A stretch of DNA of 64,000 nt, taken from contig NZ_CP090364.1 of the NCBI RefSeq assembly GCF_021432065.1, forward strand, positions 682,001 through 746,000, read 5' to 3'. The position numbers and the translations under genes are program-made. The stretch comes from Photobacterium sp. TLY01 (GTDB taxonomy: Bacteria; Pseudomonadota; Gammaproteobacteria; Enterobacterales; Vibrionaceae). This document shows positions 53,719 to 61,612 of the stretch, piece after piece. The notes under the pieces are model-generated. The model saw only the letters and a program-made list of their open reading frames with translations. It did not search any database and was not told the origin of the DNA. The stretch's first letter is position 1; every line of letters begins with the position of its first letter.

Positions 53719-54429
53719 ATGAGTATAAAGACAAATCATGGATGTGATAAAAAACCGCAACTGGTTATGTTTACCGGGGGCAGAGACAGTACCCTTGCCG
53801 CCAGCTATTTAATGCTAAATGGTATTCCGGTTCATTTGTTTACCGCTAATAGTGGTTGCGGGTTACACAGAAAGCTATTGCCTTTACGTGTAGAGGAGTT
53901 GAAAGACAGATTTGGCGATTTAGTGCTAACGCATGAAGTGGTAGATATCAGTGGTAGTTTCAGAAGTATTGCAATAGAGAATATTGAAAGCGATTTTGCC
54001 AAGTATAAAAAGAACCTGATATTGCTGGGTGAAAAAATGGCGATTCATGCCCACGTGATCGATTATTGCACTCGAAATGGTATCGATATTATTAATGACG
54101 GTATCGTTGAATACCAAAAAGAATTTCCAGAGCAGCGTTTAGTCGCAAAAGAATATTTTGTCGATTATATGAAACGGTTCGGTATTACCTATAACAGCCC
54201 TGTTTATCACATGGCCCAGTCACAAGATGAAGTAAAGTATCGCCTGCTGCAGTTAGGACTATCGACAAAATCACTGGAAGGTGTGTCGATTTTTGGCGAT
54301 TCAGCCACCATCGCTTCTGATGAAACCATTTTGGAATATCTGGCGGACAAGGAAAGTCTTTGCGATGACATTATTCATTTTCTGTCAGGTAAACTGAAAA
54401 ATTATCAAGCATTGAGAAAAGCATCCTGA
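53719..54429 (+). CDS. PP-loop ATPase, QueC-like
   Basis: A 236-residue protein with a pyrophosphatase loop [18 protein letters not shown] (residues 16-33), the SGGxDS motif with Thr replacing the first Ser. PP-loop enzymes activate a carboxylate, amide or base by adenylation before amide, nitrile or thiol formation. The layout (loop, then [18 protein letters not shown], then a hydrophilic middle with [20 protein letters not shown]) resembles the QueC / 7-cyano-7-deazaguanine synthase branch, but the QueC zinc-binding Cys cluster is not seen, so a QueC function is unlikely. The start MSIKTNH follows CAAGGATGTAAC. It is the first gene of the cassette, AT-richer than core genes. Confidence 0.7.
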   Translation: MSIKTNHGCDKKPQLVMFTGGRDSTLAASYLMLNGIPVHLFTANSGCGLHRKLLPLRVEELKDRFGDLVLTHEVVDISGSFRSIAIENIESDFAKYKKNLILLGEKMAIHAHVIDYCTRNGIDIINDGIVEYQKEFPEQRLVAKEYFVDYMKRFGITYNSPVYHMAQSQDEVKYRLLQLGLSTKSLEGVSIFGDSATIASDETILEYLADKESLCDDIIHFLSGKLKNYQALRKAS

Positions 54430-54478
54430 ACGCATTGATACGTTTGTATCTGATATGTTTGACGATGCATTAATGATG

Positions 54479-54506
54479 TAAGAGTGCTGTTGATACGGCA
54501 CTCTTA
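54479..54506 (+). other. Intercistronic hairpin in the cassette
   Basis: TAAGAGTGC (54479-54487) and GCACTCTTA (54498-54506) form a nine-pair stem with a 10-nt loop, between the PP-loop and Nudix-HAD genes and just before the second ribosome binding site. No T-run follows. A smaller stem GATAC/GTATC lies at 54437-54450. These may affect mRNA processing or expression ratio. Confidence 0.45.
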
Positions 54507-54524
54507 TTGTCTTTCGAGAGAAAA

Positions 54525-55736
54525 GTGACTCTGGAAATGAAAACGATAAAAAAATATGCTGCTGTTATATGCCGAGCCGGGAAAATTTTGCTGGTCAGGA
54601 AAAAAGGGACAGATATGTTTATCTCTCCGGGCGGTAAACCCGAAGACGGTGAAACGAAAAAAGCGTGCCTTGAACGGGAGTTAAACGAAGAGCTCGGCGT
54701 AGAGCTGGTGAGCGCTGAATATTTTGGCACATTTACTCGAAAAAGTGCTTTTGAAGACACTTTGGTAGAGATTGAAGTAGATATTGTAAAGATATTCGGT
54801 CAGCCGAAACCATGTTCTGAAATTGCAGAAATAGCCTGGATGGATGGAGAACACCTGGAAAATGGGGTCGCGATAGGCAGTGTTTTTGCTATTGATGTTA
54901 TTCCTTCTCTGATCAGAAATGGGTTAGTCAGGAAGTCTGGGAAGAAAATCAATAACGATCTTCCTAATATGCTGGTGTTTGATATTGATGGTACTATTGC
55001 TGACGGCGGAATTGTCAGTGACAAAATGAAAGCAGCCCTCCAGACAATCAAAGATGGGTCATCATCCCGTCTGGCATTTGCGACATCCCGAGCTCCCAGG
55101 GGGGCGAGAAAAGCATTAGGCGATCTGTGCCGTGAAGTCCCTGTCATCTGCTGCAATGGTTCAGTCATTCTAGATGAAATGCATCAGCAGACGCTTGTGT
55201 CCGGTTTGTCGCAAAAAGACGTGAATACCATAGTTCAGTTTCTCGATGAAATGGAGGTAAGCTATTTTCTCGAGTACGGGGATAAGTTTGCCATGTCTGG
55301 CAATGAGTTATTATTTCCGGAAATGCTGGCTTATGAAGATAAAGAGACGTTAGATAAAGCAAGTCCGACCTGGGATCAGGGGGTCATAAAAATATCTTGC
55401 CGCTCAGAGCATATTCATCAAAAATTGATGCCATTGTATAAGAGCCTCAGTGAAAGTATCGCATTTAACTTTCATGGTGATGATACAGCTGAGCTGAATT
55501 GCGATTTCACAGACAAATATAAAGCGCTGAATCTCATCAGCGGAATTAGCCATTATAACCTTATCTGCTTTGGCAATGATGACAATGATTTTACGTTGTT
55601 ATCGAATGCTTCTGAAGGTTATGTCATCGGTAATGAGTTGCCCGGATTAGAAAGTAGCATGAATGTATCACGCTTGGTCCGAAATGATGATGATATCATT
55701 GATAAAATACGACTGTATTTAGCGGGCAATGAATAA
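54525..55736 (+). CDS. Nudix hydrolase-HAD phosphatase fusion
   Basis: A 403-residue two-domain protein. Residues about 5-130 are a Nudix hydrolase with a complete Nudix box: GGKPEDGETKKACLERELNE, then ELGV. Residues about 145-395 are a HAD hydrolase of the Cof type, with motif I VFDIDGTIAD, motif II FATSRAP, a Lys in DKYKAL and motif IV CFGNDDNDFTLL. Both catalytic sites look intact, so it may remove pyrophosphate and then phosphate from one substrate. I place the start at GTG 54525, with GAGAG five bases upstream; the ATG four codons later has GGA too close. It ends eight bases inside the next gene. Confidence 0.85.
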   Translation: MTLEMKTIKKYAAVICRAGKILLVRKKGTDMFISPGGKPEDGETKKACLERELNEELGVELVSAEYFGTFTRKSAFEDTLVEIEVDIVKIFGQPKPCSEIAEIAWMDGEHLENGVAIGSVFAIDVIPSLIRNGLVRKSGKKINNDLPNMLVFDIDGTIADGGIVSDKMKAALQTIKDGSSSRLAFATSRAPRGARKALGDLCREVPVICCNGSVILDEMHQQTLVSGLSQKDVNTIVQFLDEMEVSYFLEYGDKFAMSGNELLFPEMLAYEDKETLDKASPTWDQGVIKISCRSEHIHQKLMPLYKSLSESIAFNFHGDDTAELNCDFTDKYKALNLISGISHYNLICFGNDDNDFTLLSNASEGYVIGNELPGLESSMNVSRLVRNDDDIIDKIRLYLAGNE

Positions 55737-56685
55737 AGTGACCAAGCCAAGAATGTTAGTTGATTCTTCATCGATACACCCGGATCTCGTCAAGGCTCTT
55801 GGCCCGGGAATGGAAGGGAAAGCATACTATAAGTCCTATTACCGACTGAAATTGGATGTTCAGGAAAAACTGAGAAACATGTACTGCCCTGAACATGATT
55901 TATTTATGTTCACTAATACCACGGACTGTCTGGTCAACTTTTTATTTGCCTGCCAGTTAAATAAGGTTAGCGTCAATATTGATTTTGCTGATGAACAGCA
56001 TTACCCGCAATACCAGTCTTTATTTCAATTATTCTCTAAAGGGAATATAAGTGGTGGCCAACCTGAGATACAACTGGTGACACACCTGTCTCCGGTTACA
56101 GGTAATCTTATTGATTTAGGTCAGTTGCATGGCCATTCAATACTGGCAGTGGACGGTGCGCAGTCATTTGCGACCGTGCACCATCACGATCTGATCGCAC
56201 ACTCGGATGTTTTCTTTGCGCCTCTTCATAAGCATGCCGGGCTGCATATCGGTATTGCTTTGCTGGCTGTCAAGAAATCACATCCGCTAAATCAACTGCT
56301 CAGTAAGACCTTAGACACAGCCAGTAACGGTGCCCGTTCATTACGGGACTTGATGGCGCTGGATAAACGGCTGTCCTCCGCTCATCCGCAATGTTTCAAT
56401 AATGCTTTTATCCACATCTCACCCGCCACTGAGGCGCTGCTAAATCGTAATGGTGTAACAGTGATTTCTGCCGGGAAAAGCCACATGGTGGTACTTGAGT
56501 GTCAGTCGCCGGTGTTCAGACAAAAGCTGGCGCCATTGTTTTCATGTAAGCCAATTAAAAATACACATAGGCTGCGTATTTCAGTCTGTCATATGACGGA
56601 TAACATGCGCGGCAATGTCGATTTTTCTGAGGCGTTTTATCAGTCGCTCCGGTTAATATTTGATGAGGATAACCATGCTAAATAA
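55729..56685 (+). CDS. PLP-dependent enzyme, class V aminotransferase-like
   Basis: A 318-residue protein with the fold-type I pattern of class V aminotransferases and cysteine desulfurases: FMFTNTTDCLVNFLFACQ near residue 59 (phosphate-side), ILAVDGAQSFATVHHHDL near 138 (the Asp that pairs with the PLP nitrogen), and DVFFAPLHKHAGLHIGIAL near 159, where the Lys of HKHAG is the expected Schiff-base residue. The protein is shorter than usual (family about 380-400), lacking most of the N-terminal arm. Reaction and substrate are unknown. It overlaps the Nudix-HAD gene by 8 bp and the permease by 11 bp. Confidence 0.7.
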   Translation: MNKVTKPRMLVDSSSIHPDLVKALGPGMEGKAYYKSYYRLKLDVQEKLRNMYCPEHDLFMFTNTTDCLVNFLFACQLNKVSVNIDFADEQHYPQYQSLFQLFSKGNISGGQPEIQLVTHLSPVTGNLIDLGQLHGHSILAVDGAQSFATVHHHDLIAHSDVFFAPLHKHAGLHIGIALLAVKKSHPLNQLLSKTLDTASNGARSLRDLMALDKRLSSAHPQCFNNAFIHISPATEALLNRNGVTVISAGKSHMVVLECQSPVFRQKLAPLFSCKPIKNTHRLRISVCHMTDNMRGNVDFSEAFYQSLRLIFDEDNHAK

Positions 56686-57538
56686 AGGGCGCCATTTAGG
56701 GGTTCTGCTTGCCGCTTTCAGCTTCCTGATGTTCAGTGTTATGGATGCATTGGGTAAACAGCTCTCTTCAGATTACAGTTTTGCCCAAATTACCTTTTTC
56801 AGCTCTGTATTCAGTCTGATCCCCATTATATTCATGTTAAATGGCAACAGTCTTTCATCAGTACTGGTAACCACGCAGTACAGATACCATCTCGCTCGTG
56901 GGATCATTATTCTCGCCATGCGGTTTTCAGCGTTATTTGCCTTTAGCCAAATGGATTTTGCTGACACTTTTTCAATCATTTTAACCGGTCCGTTACTGCT
57001 TTGCCTGCTATCACCGGTTTTTCTTGCTGAACGCATTTCTGTCTATCAGCTGCTGTGCGTGTGCCTCGGGTTTGCAGGAACGATAGTCGTGCTCCGCCCG
57101 GGAATGGTGACGTTTAATCTTGGTGTACTTGGTGCCTTAGCGGCTGCCCTTTGCTTTGCTCTGAATACTATCGTGATGAGAAAGATGGGGCCAAAAGAAA
57201 GCCCGGCTGCTGTCCTGTTTTATGGCATGTTGTTTAATATTCTGGCCTCCGGGTTGCTGCTGACCAACAGTTTTACTGTACCTACGTGGAGCGATCTGGG
57301 ATTGTTCATTCTTTGTGGCCTCAGTGCCGGGCTTGCGCAGTTGTGCATTTTCCTTGCATTGAAAAGGGTATCGGCTTCAGTCACAGGTATGATGCAGTAT
57401 ACCTGTATCGTATGGGCTGGCGTGATTGGTTATATCGTATGGGATGATATCCCTGATAATTTTGTTATTTTGGGGTCATTGCTGATTGTTATCAGTGGCT
57501 TAATGAATATTCGGCATGCGACGAGACAGGTGGCTTAA
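56675..57538 (+). CDS. EamA/DMT family permease of the cassette
   Basis: A 287-residue protein with ten predicted helices in two EamA repeats. The start MLNKGRHLGVLL (ATG 56675) follows TGAGGATAACC and overlaps the PLP gene by 11 bp, so the genes are translationally coupled. The second repeat begins GALAAALCFALNTIVMRKMG near residue 147. Being the last gene of the cassette, it is a natural candidate to export the product. It is not a close copy of the DMT permease at 13.6 kb. Confidence 0.85.
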   Translation: MLNKGRHLGVLLAAFSFLMFSVMDALGKQLSSDYSFAQITFFSSVFSLIPIIFMLNGNSLSSVLVTTQYRYHLARGIIILAMRFSALFAFSQMDFADTFSIILTGPLLLCLLSPVFLAERISVYQLLCVCLGFAGTIVVLRPGMVTFNLGVLGALAAALCFALNTIVMRKMGPKESPAAVLFYGMLFNILASGLLLTNSFTVPTWSDLGLFILCGLSAGLAQLCIFLALKRVSASVTGMMQYTCIVWAGVIGYIVWDDIPDNFVILGSLLIVISGLMNIRHATRQVA

Positions 57539-57595
57539 CTGGCGAAGCACTAGTAGGTGGTGTCAGGATAAGTCTCTGGAGTATTAATTGCATAT

Positions 57596-57635
57596 GGATG
57601 TTTAGACGTCTGGATGTTGACACGTTTGGATGTAA
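57596..57635 (+). promoter_or_regulatory. Array of five MetJ boxes upstream of the NhaC-family gene
   Basis: Five contiguous 8-mers, GGATGTTT, AGACGTCT, GGATGTTG, ACACGTTT and GGATGTAA, match the MetJ box AGACGTCT at 5, 8, 4, 6 and 4 positions. The second is perfect, and all keep the central GAYGT-like core or close to it. MetJ with S-adenosylmethionine binds such tandem arrays cooperatively to repress methionine genes. The array overlaps the promoter at 57617-57645. Confidence 0.85.
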
Positions 57636-57645
57636 GTTTTAGGCT
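57617..57645 (+). promoter_or_regulatory. metT promoter within the MetJ boxes
   Basis: A perfect TTGACA (57617-57622) and TAGGCT (57640-57645, keeping T-12, A-11 and T-7) are 17 bases apart. The -35 lies inside the third and fourth MetJ boxes, so repressor binding would exclude polymerase. Confidence 0.6.
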
Positions 57646-57680
57646 ATGCGACCAATTCGAAACAATGCCCTGTAGAGATA

Positions 57681-59045
57681 ATGTTGCACGCCAATCCACA
57701 CACACGTTCAGACTCGCCGTCTCCTTCCGCGCTGGCACTGCTGCCTTTGGCGGTTTTCCTGTCGCTCTTTATCGGTGTGGGCAGCTATCTGACCTGGCAG
57801 GGGGTTGATTTCGCCTTCTACCAGTTACCGGCACCGGTTGCGGCTCTGCCTGCCATCCTGGTGGCTATTGTGCTGAGCAAAGATGCGCTCAACAAAACCA
57901 TTGAAGATTTCATGCGGGGCGTGGGCCACAGCGACATCATCGCCATGTGTATGATTTATCTGCTGGCCGGTGCGTTTGCAGCCGTCGCGAAAGCCACGGG
58001 AGGAGTGGATGCAACCGTCAATCTCGGTCTGTCTTTATTACCCCCCAGCCTGATCTTGCCGGGTATTTTTGTCATCGCTGCCTTTATTGCTACGGCAATG
58101 GGAACTTCAATGGGCACAATTGCTGCGGTAGCGCCGGTGGCATTGGGCATTGCTGATACAGCCGATCTGGATATTGCTTTGACTGCCGGTGTCGTGTTGA
58201 GTGGTGCCATGTTTGGCGATAATTTGTCGATTATCTCTGATACCACGATCGCCGCGACCCGCTCTCAGGGCTGTGCAATGCGCGATAAGTTCCGCGAGAA
58301 CATCGCCATCGCGTTGCCAGCTGCACTGGCGGCCATCTTGCTGTTTCTTTTCCACTCCACACCCTCTGAAGCACCGACGGTCACCAGCATCGAATGGTTG
58401 AAGGTTTTACCCTATATCACGATTCTGGTCCTCGCTGTGTCTGGTGTGAATGTTTTTGTTGTACTGAGCTTGGGCATTATTCTGGCTGGTGGTGTGGGTT
58501 TAATGTCAGTGTCTGACTACAGTCTGGCGAGCTGGAGCAAAGATATTTATGCCGGATTTGGCAACATGCAGGAAATCTTCCTGTTATCTCTGTTGATCGG
58601 CGGTATGAGTGAGCTGATGCGTCGTCAGGGAGGCCTGGCATTTCTGACGCTGTTAGTCAGTAAACTGATCAGCGGTTTCGGTAAAAAAACAGACGGTGAT
58701 CAATCGCAAAAAGCGAGCGAAATGGGTATTGCAGGGCTGGTCAGCCTGACCAATGTCTGCACCGCCAATAACACAGTGGCCATTATCGTCGCAGGGGGCG
58801 TAGCCCGTGAACTGGCAGAGCAAAATGCCGTGACGCCACGCCGCTCGGCCAGCTTGCTGGATATATTCTCATGCGTGATTCAGGGCGTGCTACCGTACGG
58901 TGCGCAGGCGCTGTTGCTGGGTTCGGTATTCGGGCTGTCGCCACTCGCGGTTGTCAGCCATTCTTATTATTGTTTCTTTCTGGCGGCCAGTGCACTGATT
59001 GCGATATTTATAAAGCACCAGCAAATCAGAACTGCAGCGGCCTGA
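57681..59045 (+). CDS. metT: NhaC-family transporter, probable methionine transporter MetT
   Basis: A 454-residue inner-membrane protein with about 12 helices and NhaC-family signatures, including MGTSMGTIAAVAPVALGIA near residue 137, GAMFGDNLSIISDTTIAATR near 175 and TNVCTANNTVAIIVAGGVA near 357. Annotation pipelines usually call this a Na+/H+ antiporter. The five MetJ boxes directly upstream argue instead for MetT, an NhaC-family candidate methionine transporter defined by its methionine regulation in other bacteria. Transport of methionine is inferred from regulation, not shown by the sequence. It has its own promoter and terminator and is not part of the preceding cassette. Confidence 0.8.
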   Translation: MLHANPHTRSDSPSPSALALLPLAVFLSLFIGVGSYLTWQGVDFAFYQLPAPVAALPAILVAIVLSKDALNKTIEDFMRGVGHSDIIAMCMIYLLAGAFAAVAKATGGVDATVNLGLSLLPPSLILPGIFVIAAFIATAMGTSMGTIAAVAPVALGIADTADLDIALTAGVVLSGAMFGDNLSIISDTTIAATRSQGCAMRDKFRENIAIALPAALAAILLFLFHSTPSEAPTVTSIEWLKVLPYITILVLAVSGVNVFVVLSLGIILAGGVGLMSVSDYSLASWSKDIYAGFGNMQEIFLLSLLIGGMSELMRRQGGLAFLTLLVSKLISGFGKKTDGDQSQKASEMGIAGLVSLTNVCTANNTVAIIVAGGVARELAEQNAVTPRRSASLLDIFSCVIQGVLPYGAQALLLGSVFGLSPLAVVSHSYYCFFLAASALIAIFIKHQQIRTAAA

Positions 59046-59066
59046 AGCGGCGTACCCGTTTGTCGA

Positions 59067-59092
59067 AAAACACCCCTTTAACGGGGTGTTTT
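59067..59092 (+). terminator. Terminator after metT
   Basis: The stem AAAACACCCC / GGGGTGTTTT with a 6-nt loop is followed by TTCTTTCT. Confidence 0.85.
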
Positions 59093-59269
59093 CTTTCTAA
59101 CTTCTTCAAAAATAAAAATGATATCGATTGCATAGTGATCCAATTAACACTATGGTGAAATCGCCTGCCACCTCGCATTTGATTACTTTACACTGAGCGC
59201 TGTTTTTGGCCACAGCCACCGCCAAGGAAAGGAGGTGAGCCATGAGAGTTGACTGTGTAAGGTGATGAA

Positions 59270-60937
59270 ATGAAAAATAAAATGTTTACCCGCACTGCCT
59301 TGTCTGCGGGATTGCTGATGGTATTGGCCGGCTGTGCTAGCCAGGAACAAGCCGACACCTGGCAACCAGACCAAACCTATAAGCTGACAATTCTTCATAC
59401 CAATGACCATCATGGACGTTTCTGGCATAACCGCGACGGTGAGTACGGTATGGCGGCCCGCAAGAGCTTGCTGGATGACCTGAGGAGAGAAGTGGCAGAA
59501 GAAGGCGGTACCAGCCTGCTGTTGTCTGGCGGCGATATCAACACAGGTGTGCCTGAATCGGATCTGCAGGATGCAGAGCCCGATTTCAAAGGCATGAACA
59601 TGCTTGGCTACGACGCCATGGCACTGGGTAACCATGAATTTGATAATCCGCTCGATGTGCTGCGCAAGCAGGAAGGATGGGCTAACTTCCCGATGCTGTC
59701 AGCCAATATTTATGACAAGGCAACAGGTAAGCGCTTGTTCCAGCCATACCAGATTTTCGAGCGACAGGGGATCAAAATTGCCGTTATCGGCCTGACCACT
59801 GAAGATACCGCCAAAATCGGTAACCCAGAGTACATAGGTGGGATTGAATTTCGTGATCCGAAAGCGGAAGCCAAAGCTATCATCGCTGAGCTGAAAGAGA
59901 CGGAAAAACCTGATCTGATTATTGCCGCGACCCACATGGGTCATTATGCCGACGGTAAGCATGGTGTGAATGCGCCGGGAGACGTTGCGCTGGCGCGATA
60001 TCTTGAACCGGGCGATCTGGATATGATTGTCGGTGGCCATTCTCAGGAACCCGTCTGTATGGAAGGGCCGAATATAGCCAATCCGTCATTTAACCCCGGC
60101 GAGGATTGCAAACCGGATCAGCAAAACGGTACCTGGATTGTACAGGCGCACGAGTGGGGCAAGTATGTGGGCCGCGCTGATTTCGAGTTCAGAAACGGTG
60201 AGCTGAATATGGTCAGCTACGATCTGATCCCGGTTAATCTGAAGAAAAAAATTAAGCTGGCTGACGGCCAGTCCCAGAAAGTCTTTATTGAGCAGGAGAT
60301 TCCTCAGGATCCCACGGTGAAAGCCTTCCTGACACCCTATCAGGAGCGCGGTCAGGCGAAGCTGAATATTAAGATTGCCCAGTCGAATGGCAAACTGGAA
60401 GGCGACCGTAATGTTGTGCGTTTCCAGCAAACCAATCTGGGACGTTTGATTGCCGCCTCTCACATGCAGCGCGCCAAAGCTGATTTTGCGGTGATGAACT
60501 CAGGTGGTGTCCGGGACTCGATTCCTGCCGGTGACATTACTTATAAAGATGTGCTGAAAGTACAGCCATTTGGCAACATGGTGACCTATACCGATATGAC
60601 CGGGGCCGAAGTGCTGGACTATCTGGGCTCTGTGGCGACCAAGCCTGTCGATTCAGGGGCATATGCGCAGTTCTATGGTGTTACCATGGATATCCTGGAC
60701 GGCAAAATCAGCAACGTGAAAATAGGCGGCAAAGCGCTGGTGCCAAGCAAAACTTATCGCTTTACAGTGCCCAGTTTTAATGCAGCCGGTGGCGACGGTT
60801 ACCCTAAGCTGGTTGATCATTCCGGCTACGTGAATACCGGATTTGTTGATGCGGAAGTACTGAAAGATTACCTGGAAGCCAACAGCCCGATTAATGTTCA
60901 TGCGTTCGAGCCTAACGGCGAGATTATGTACCGTTAA
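59270..60937 (+). CDS. ushA: 5'-nucleotidase, UshA/NutA lipoprotein type
   Basis: A 555-residue bifunctional nucleotidase that dephosphorylates extracellular nucleotides for nucleoside uptake. It has a lipobox VLAGC (Cys22), so unlike soluble E. coli UshA it is membrane anchored, as Vibrio NutA is. The N-terminal metallophosphoesterase domain shows LTILHTNDHHGRFWH near residue 39, LGNHEFDNPLD near 119 and VGGHSQEP near 256. The C-terminal substrate-specificity domain includes NSGGVRDSIPAGDITYKDV near 411. Residue after Cys is Ala, not Asp, so outer-membrane sorting is expected. Confidence 0.94.
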   Translation: MKNKMFTRTALSAGLLMVLAGCASQEQADTWQPDQTYKLTILHTNDHHGRFWHNRDGEYGMAARKSLLDDLRREVAEEGGTSLLLSGGDINTGVPESDLQDAEPDFKGMNMLGYDAMALGNHEFDNPLDVLRKQEGWANFPMLSANIYDKATGKRLFQPYQIFERQGIKIAVIGLTTEDTAKIGNPEYIGGIEFRDPKAEAKAIIAELKETEKPDLIIAATHMGHYADGKHGVNAPGDVALARYLEPGDLDMIVGGHSQEPVCMEGPNIANPSFNPGEDCKPDQQNGTWIVQAHEWGKYVGRADFEFRNGELNMVSYDLIPVNLKKKIKLADGQSQKVFIEQEIPQDPTVKAFLTPYQERGQAKLNIKIAQSNGKLEGDRNVVRFQQTNLGRLIAASHMQRAKADFAVMNSGGVRDSIPAGDITYKDVLKVQPFGNMVTYTDMTGAEVLDYLGSVATKPVDSGAYAQFYGVTMDILDGKISNVKIGGKALVPSKTYRFTVPSFNAAGGDGYPKLVDHSGYVNTGFVDAEVLKDYLEANSPINVHAFEPNGEIMYR

Positions 60938-60966
60938 TTGCTACTGAAGCTCTGTAATGCAGATTC

Positions 60967-60998
60967 AAGCTCACTTGTTCAGGCAGGTGAGCTTTTTT
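60967..60998 (+). terminator. Terminator after ushA
   Basis: AAGCTCACTTG / CAGGTGAGCTT (one G-T pair, 6-nt loop) is followed by a T6 run. Confidence 0.88.
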
Positions 60999-61080
60999 AT
61001 TGCTCTCAGGGCTGATACTGGCTTGGCGGGAAGATACCTGTTAGCTATAGTGGGTAACGATAATTATGCCGGAGGACAGG

Positions 61081-61554
61081 ATGACACCCGCTATAAATCT
61101 CGCAAAAAAGCACAAAATTGCTCACAAAGTCCATCAGTATCTGCATGATCCGAACAATACCAATTTTGGCATGGAAGCGGCGGAGGTGTTGGGGCAGGAT
61201 CCGGCCCGGGTATTCAAAACCCTGCTGTTTTCCTGTAATGGCGATCCCAGGCAGTTGGCGGTGGCCATAGTACCTGTGGCTGGCATGCTGGATCTGAAAT
61301 CGGCGGCAAAAGCGGCAGGGGCCAAAAAAGCGGAAATGGCCGATCCGGCCATCGCTGAAAAAACGACGGGTTATATTGTTGGCGGAATCAGTCCTTTAGG
61401 TCAGAAAAAACGCTTGCCTACTTTTCTGGATGATTCTGCCAGGGACTATGACACGATTTGTGTCAGTGCGGGTCGCCGGGGACTGGAAATTGAATTGGCG
61501 CCCAAGGATCTGTTGCAACTGACCTGTGGTCAATTGGCGGCGTTAGCCCGTTAA
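61081..61554 (+). CDS. ybaK: Cys-tRNA(Pro) deacylase YbaK
   Basis: A 157-residue YbaK/EbsC protein that hydrolyses Cys-tRNA(Pro) mischarged by prolyl-tRNA synthetase. The start MTPAINLAKKHKIAH follows GGAGGACAGG. Family features are the opening HKVHQYLHDPNNTNFGMEAA, the catalytic Lys in VFKTLLFSCNG near residue 46 and YIVGGISPLGQKKRLPTFLD near 98. The tRNA-Pro locus at the end of the window is probably a coincidental neighbour. Confidence 0.95.
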   Translation: MTPAINLAKKHKIAHKVHQYLHDPNNTNFGMEAAEVLGQDPARVFKTLLFSCNGDPRQLAVAIVPVAGMLDLKSAAKAAGAKKAEMADPAIAEKTTGYIVGGISPLGQKKRLPTFLDDSARDYDTICVSAGRRGLEIELAPKDLLQLTCGQLAALAR

Positions 61555-61612
61555 TTATTCTAACAATTTATTCCATTTACGACAGGCTGAGTATCGGCCG
61601 CAGGAGACAAGG

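Noticed and set aside
53719..54429. Queuosine gene queC
   Set aside because: No other queuosine gene is nearby and the QueC zinc ligands are not visible.
53205..57538. Phage-defence island
   Set aside because: No nuclease, effector or sensor domain; the genes look metabolic and include an exporter.
57541..57680. SAM riboswitch upstream of metT
   Set aside because: No leader stems or S-box motifs are seen; the region is explained by MetJ boxes.
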